A stretch of DNA of 64,000 nt from JAHIKV01 sp963733145 (GTDB lineage Bacteria > Planctomycetota > Planctomycetia > Pirellulales > Thermoguttaceae). Positions 61,670-64,000 of the stretch are shown here, one piece after another. The notes beneath the pieces are model-generated. The model saw only the letters and a list, made by a program, of their open reading frames with translations, had not been told where the DNA came from and ran no database searches. Location of the stretch: NCBI GenBank assembly GCA_963733145.1, contig CAVTCJ010000008.1, forward strand, positions 186,001 to 250,000, written 5' to 3'. Every line of letters starts with the position of its first letter. Within the stretch, counting starts at the first letter, position 1. The position numbers were made by a program, and so were the translations under genes.

Positions 61670-62853
61670 GCCGACCGGTGTTGATCTTGTTGGCGTTCTT
61701 GGCTGTTTGGTGTGTTACGGCTTGTGGCGAGGAGCCGGTGGGCGGGCGGGCCTACGAGAAACTGATCGCCAAGTTCCCCGAGGATCGGCAGGGCTTCGGT
61801 GTCGATACACACCTCGGCGCGGTCGACCATCAGCCGATGACCTACGGGCTGGTACTCTCGGCCGAAGCGATTCGGCTGAAACATGACCCCAACGAGGAAA
61901 GCCGACGCCGGGTGACCAAGGCGACCGCGTGGCTCTTGGAGAACCAGGATCTCGACGGCGACGGCAAGCCGGGCTGGGGACTGCCGCAGCGGTGGGACGC
62001 CTGGGGCGACGGGACCACCAACCCCGCCCATCAGCCCTACACGATCACCACCGCGATCTGCCTCGACGGCCTGCTCGATGCCCTGGCCGTGCCGGAGCTT
62101 TGGACCGATGCTCGGCGCGACGAAATCCGCGGCCTGATGCGCAAGATTGCCCTGCGCTGGTGCCGCGAGGTGTGGTCCGAGGGCTACGGCGGCGGTTACT
62201 TCTGGTACAGCCCCGATCCAAACGATGACGTCTTCGGCATCAACGCTTCGGTAATGTTCCTCGGCAGCATGGCCCGGTTGTTTGCCGAACAGCCCGGCCT
62301 CTTCTCGGACGACGAGCGGCAACTGGTCGAGAAGCGCTCGGACGCGCTGGTCCGGGCGGTCATTCACACGATGAAGCCGCGCAAGGGACTCCCCTTCTGG
62401 AAATACGGCCCGGCGCCGAACCGATACAACCACAAGCAGGACAACGACCTGGTTCACCACGTGTACATTCTCTGGGGTATGGAGACGTATCGCGACCACG
62501 GCGGCCGCGCGAAGCTGCCGTGGACCCGGGCGCAGGCCGTCACTTCGGTCGATTGTTTCTGGCGGGAGGGACGCATGTGGGCGATGCCGCAAGACGCGCC
62601 GGCCGAGCCGGGCGGCACGATCAGACAGTCATTGCCGCCCCTGTGGAGCGTCGGCATGGCGCTGGGATTCTACGCCCGGTGGGCGGACCCCGAGCACGCC
62701 CGGCGGGCGTTCGAGGCGATCGACCGCGACTACGGCCCGTGGCCGGAGTTGCGTCTGATGCCCAAGGGCTCCAAGGGCGAGAGCGAGACGACGTTCTATC
62801 CGCGACATGCCGCCCATGCGCTTTTGGGGTTGGCCATCGACGCCTATCGTTGA
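61666..62853 (+). CDS. Exported lipoprotein, alpha/alpha-toroid-like, unknown function
   Basis: A 395-residue protein with a lipoprotein signal (LLAFLAVWCVTAC, lipobox VTAC). The mature part is helical with repeated aromatic and Gly motifs (ATAWLLENQDLDGDGKPGWG, YTITTAICLDGLLDAL, WSEGYGGGYFWYSP, FPFWKYGPAPN-like). This pattern is seen in alpha/alpha-toroid glycan-active enzymes, but I cannot place it in a family. It is the last gene of the exopolysaccharide operon, coupled by ATGA. A role in polymer processing is an inference from position. Confidence 0.82.
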   Translation: MSRPVLILLAFLAVWCVTACGEEPVGGRAYEKLIAKFPEDRQGFGVDTHLGAVDHQPMTYGLVLSAEAIRLKHDPNEESRRRVTKATAWLLENQDLDGDGKPGWGLPQRWDAWGDGTTNPAHQPYTITTAICLDGLLDALAVPELWTDARRDEIRGLMRKIALRWCREVWSEGYGGGYFWYSPDPNDDVFGINASVMFLGSMARLFAEQPGLFSDDERQLVEKRSDALVRAVIHTMKPRKGLPFWKYGPAPNRYNHKQDNDLVHHVYILWGMETYRDHGGRAKLPWTRAQAVTSVDCFWREGRMWAMPQDAPAEPGGTIRQSLPPLWSVGMALGFYARWADPEHARRAFEAIDRDYGPWPELRLMPKGSKGESETTFYPRHAAHALLGLAIDAYR

Positions 62854-63776
62854 GACATCGAAAGACTCATGGGAGGGGACTCCGCTCGCCGGACCGGTTT
62901 GCCGGCCGGACGTTCACGGTGAGTACCTGAGGATGGCGATCCGCTGCGCGGCCGAGTGCGGGGCGCCGATAGTCAATACGGATGAAGGCATCAAGGCGCC
63001 GTGGACCACGGAGGAGGAGGACCACGTGTTGATGCGCTACACGCTTTACGAAGCGGCACTGGTGGCTGAGCGGCGGGGAGTCAAAATCGGGCTGGAGTGC
63101 CATGCCCAATACTTCCGCACGCCGGAGGGACTGGACCGGATTTATAGCCTTATCCCGGATTATTCATAAACGTCATCCTGGAGCAAGGACTCCGATGGCC
63201 GAAGCGATTTTCTGCTCCAGAATGCTGTACTCTGTTTACAGAACAGCCCACAGATTCTTCGCTGCGCTCAGAATGACAATGTTCCTTCGTGTTTATGCCA
63301 TTAGTTTTTGGGATTGAGAAATCGTCCTCAATCTTTGACGGTCTTGGGTCTTAGGTCTTGGGTCTTAGGTCTTGGCACGAAGACCCAAGACCTAAGACCC
63401 AAGACCCAAGACCACAATTGGTTGCGGCTACGCCGCGCTAGGAATAATCCGGGTTATATCTTCCCCGGCCATAGGGATCAATCTCGACACGGGAAATGCC
63501 TGTCTGGCCGGCCAAGACCCCTACGACTGGCTGGAGCACGTCCGCGACCGGCTGGTTCACCTGCACGCCAAAGACATCAGCGACGAGCACGCGGCGGCCG
63601 AGCGCGGCAAGGTCACCGGCACACCCGTCGGGTGTGCCTGTGGAGACGGGGTGATCGACTGGCGGCGGGTGATCGACATCGTCCGCCCCTGCCCGCGGGA
63701 CATCGTGTTTTCTGTAGAGTGCGGCTCCATCGAGCAGGCGGCCCGGAGTATCGAGCATTTGCGGAAGTTGCTATAA
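62854..63776 (+). pseudogene. Sugar-phosphate isomerase/epimerase broken by a composite repeat insertion
   Basis: Two fragments of one TIM-barrel (AP-endonuclease 2 superfamily) enzyme. Fragment 1 (about 62915-63168) reads DVHGEYLRMAIRCAAECGAPIVNTDEG ... LECHAQYFRTPEGLDRIYSLI. Fragment 2 (about 63440-63776) reads INLDTGNACLAGQDPYDWLEH ... VHLHAKDISD ... LRKLL with its own stop. Between them lie about 270 bp made of an AATCTTCGCTGCGCTCA-type element and the GGTCTTA element (63294-63440). The N-terminal third of the barrel is also absent. This is a clear case of a gene destroyed by these repeats. Confidence 0.82.
63294..63440. repeat. 147-bp element, GGTCTTA 7-mer family (forward copy)
   Basis: Almost the same sequence as 29295-29427 but with one more 7-mer on each arm. 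It sits inside the broken isomerase. The host sequence on either side (cccggattat / ccgggttat) is similar, which may mark a target duplication. Confidence 0.9.
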
Positions 63777-63808
63777 TAGCCACGGCTATGGCGGATGGGA
63801 GATGCGGG

Positions 63809-64000
63809 ATGTTTCACACCATGGATCGCCGTTGGTTTCTCAAGACAGCGGGCGGTATTACGGCCGCGGCGGCTGTGGGCGGCGCCCGCTGCCCGTTGCG
63901 AGCGGCTGAATCGGCCCAACAGGCATCCCCTGCCGAGAAGCTTGGTTGGCAGTTGGGTTGCTGCGCCTACAGCTTCTCCAGTCTCACGTTTTATGAAACC
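63809..64000 (+). CDS. Tat-exported sugar-phosphate isomerase/epimerase (3' end outside window)
   Basis: The first 64 residues of an exported protein. The twin-arginine signal (MDRRWFLKTAGGITAAAAVGG) is followed by the typical first strand of planctomycete xylose-isomerase-like TIM barrels (KLGWQLGCCAYSFSSLTFYE). GGGAG lies seven bases before the ATG at 63809; the in-frame ATG at 63821 is also possible. It starts 33 bp after the broken isomerase on the same strand, so the two may be a duplicated pair. Confidence 0.8.
   Translation, partial: MFHTMDRRWFLKTAGGITAAAAVGGARCPLRAAESAQQASPAEKLGWQLGCCAYSFSSLTFYET

Overview
The window looks like a Planctomycetota chromosome fragment, probably Pirellulales-like. 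Evidence: high GC, a giant extracellular protein with the planctomycete N-terminal tag (EPLESRQLM, of the LEPRxLL type), a Tat-exported Gfo/Idh/MocA oxidoreductase, Tat-exported sugar-phosphate isomerases, an ECF sigma/FecR anti-sigma pair and dense multiheme cytochromes. Assignment below phylum is inference.

Layout. 0-4.6 kb: 3' part of a sigma-54 activator, an SMP-30-type lactonase, a VapBC-like toxin-antitoxin pair and a REP-associated tyrosine transposase surrounded by its REP palindromes. 4.7-11.9 kb (minus strand): six-gene hdrCBA-mvhDGA operon for a [NiFe]-hydrogenase/heterodisulfide-reductase-type electron-bifurcating complex. 13.0-23.5 kb: divergent gas-vesicle cluster, with two GvpF/L, a CDC48-like AAA ATPase and an Hsp20/GvpH on the minus strand, and GvpA, coiled-coil proteins, GvpN, GvpO, a third GvpF/L, GvpG, two GvpA/J-family proteins and GvpK on the plus strand. 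23.7-25.5 kb: a FixJ-like regulator lacking its phospho-acceptor Asp, and a Tat-exported hemerythrin. 26.3-30.9 kb: three multiheme cytochrome genes (4 c-hemes; 11 c-hemes plus a cytochrome b561-type membrane domain; NapC/NirT type with 12 heme motifs). 31.1-34.0 kb: a polytopic membrane protein and the Tat oxidoreductase. 34.5-41.2 kb: cyanophycin synthetase, a fused ABC transporter and a DUF1854 protein. 41.3-48.8 kb (minus): ECF sigma factor, an anti-sigma/FecR/serpin fusion, and a 1,468-residue subtilase with three 184-residue repeats. 48.9-49.9 kb: PAS-GGDEF diguanylate cyclase. 50.5-62.9 kb: a ten-gene exopolysaccharide operon. 62.9-64 kb: a broken sugar-phosphate isomerase and the start of an intact one.

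Two window-wide properties matter most. First, gaps between genes, and several genes themselves, contain many different palindromic elements of about 20-150 bp. At least two families occur both between genes and in frame inside proteins: an identical-length 81-bp element encodes 27 residues inside a glycosyltransferase, and a 73/74-bp element lies inside a gas-vesicle protein. This resembles the protein-coding palindromic elements of Rickettsia. Second, about 18 one-base frameshifts interrupt otherwise well-conserved genes, often in short homopolymers. I read these mainly as assembly indels, not as gene decay.

Physiological picture (inference): a buoyant, carbon- and nitrogen-storing, exopolysaccharide-producing planctomycete with low-potential hydrogen metabolism and a long multiheme electron-transfer chain, which suits the oxic-anoxic boundary of a water column. 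The serpin-fused anti-sigma factor beside a large subtilase is the best candidate for a previously undescribed regulatory system.
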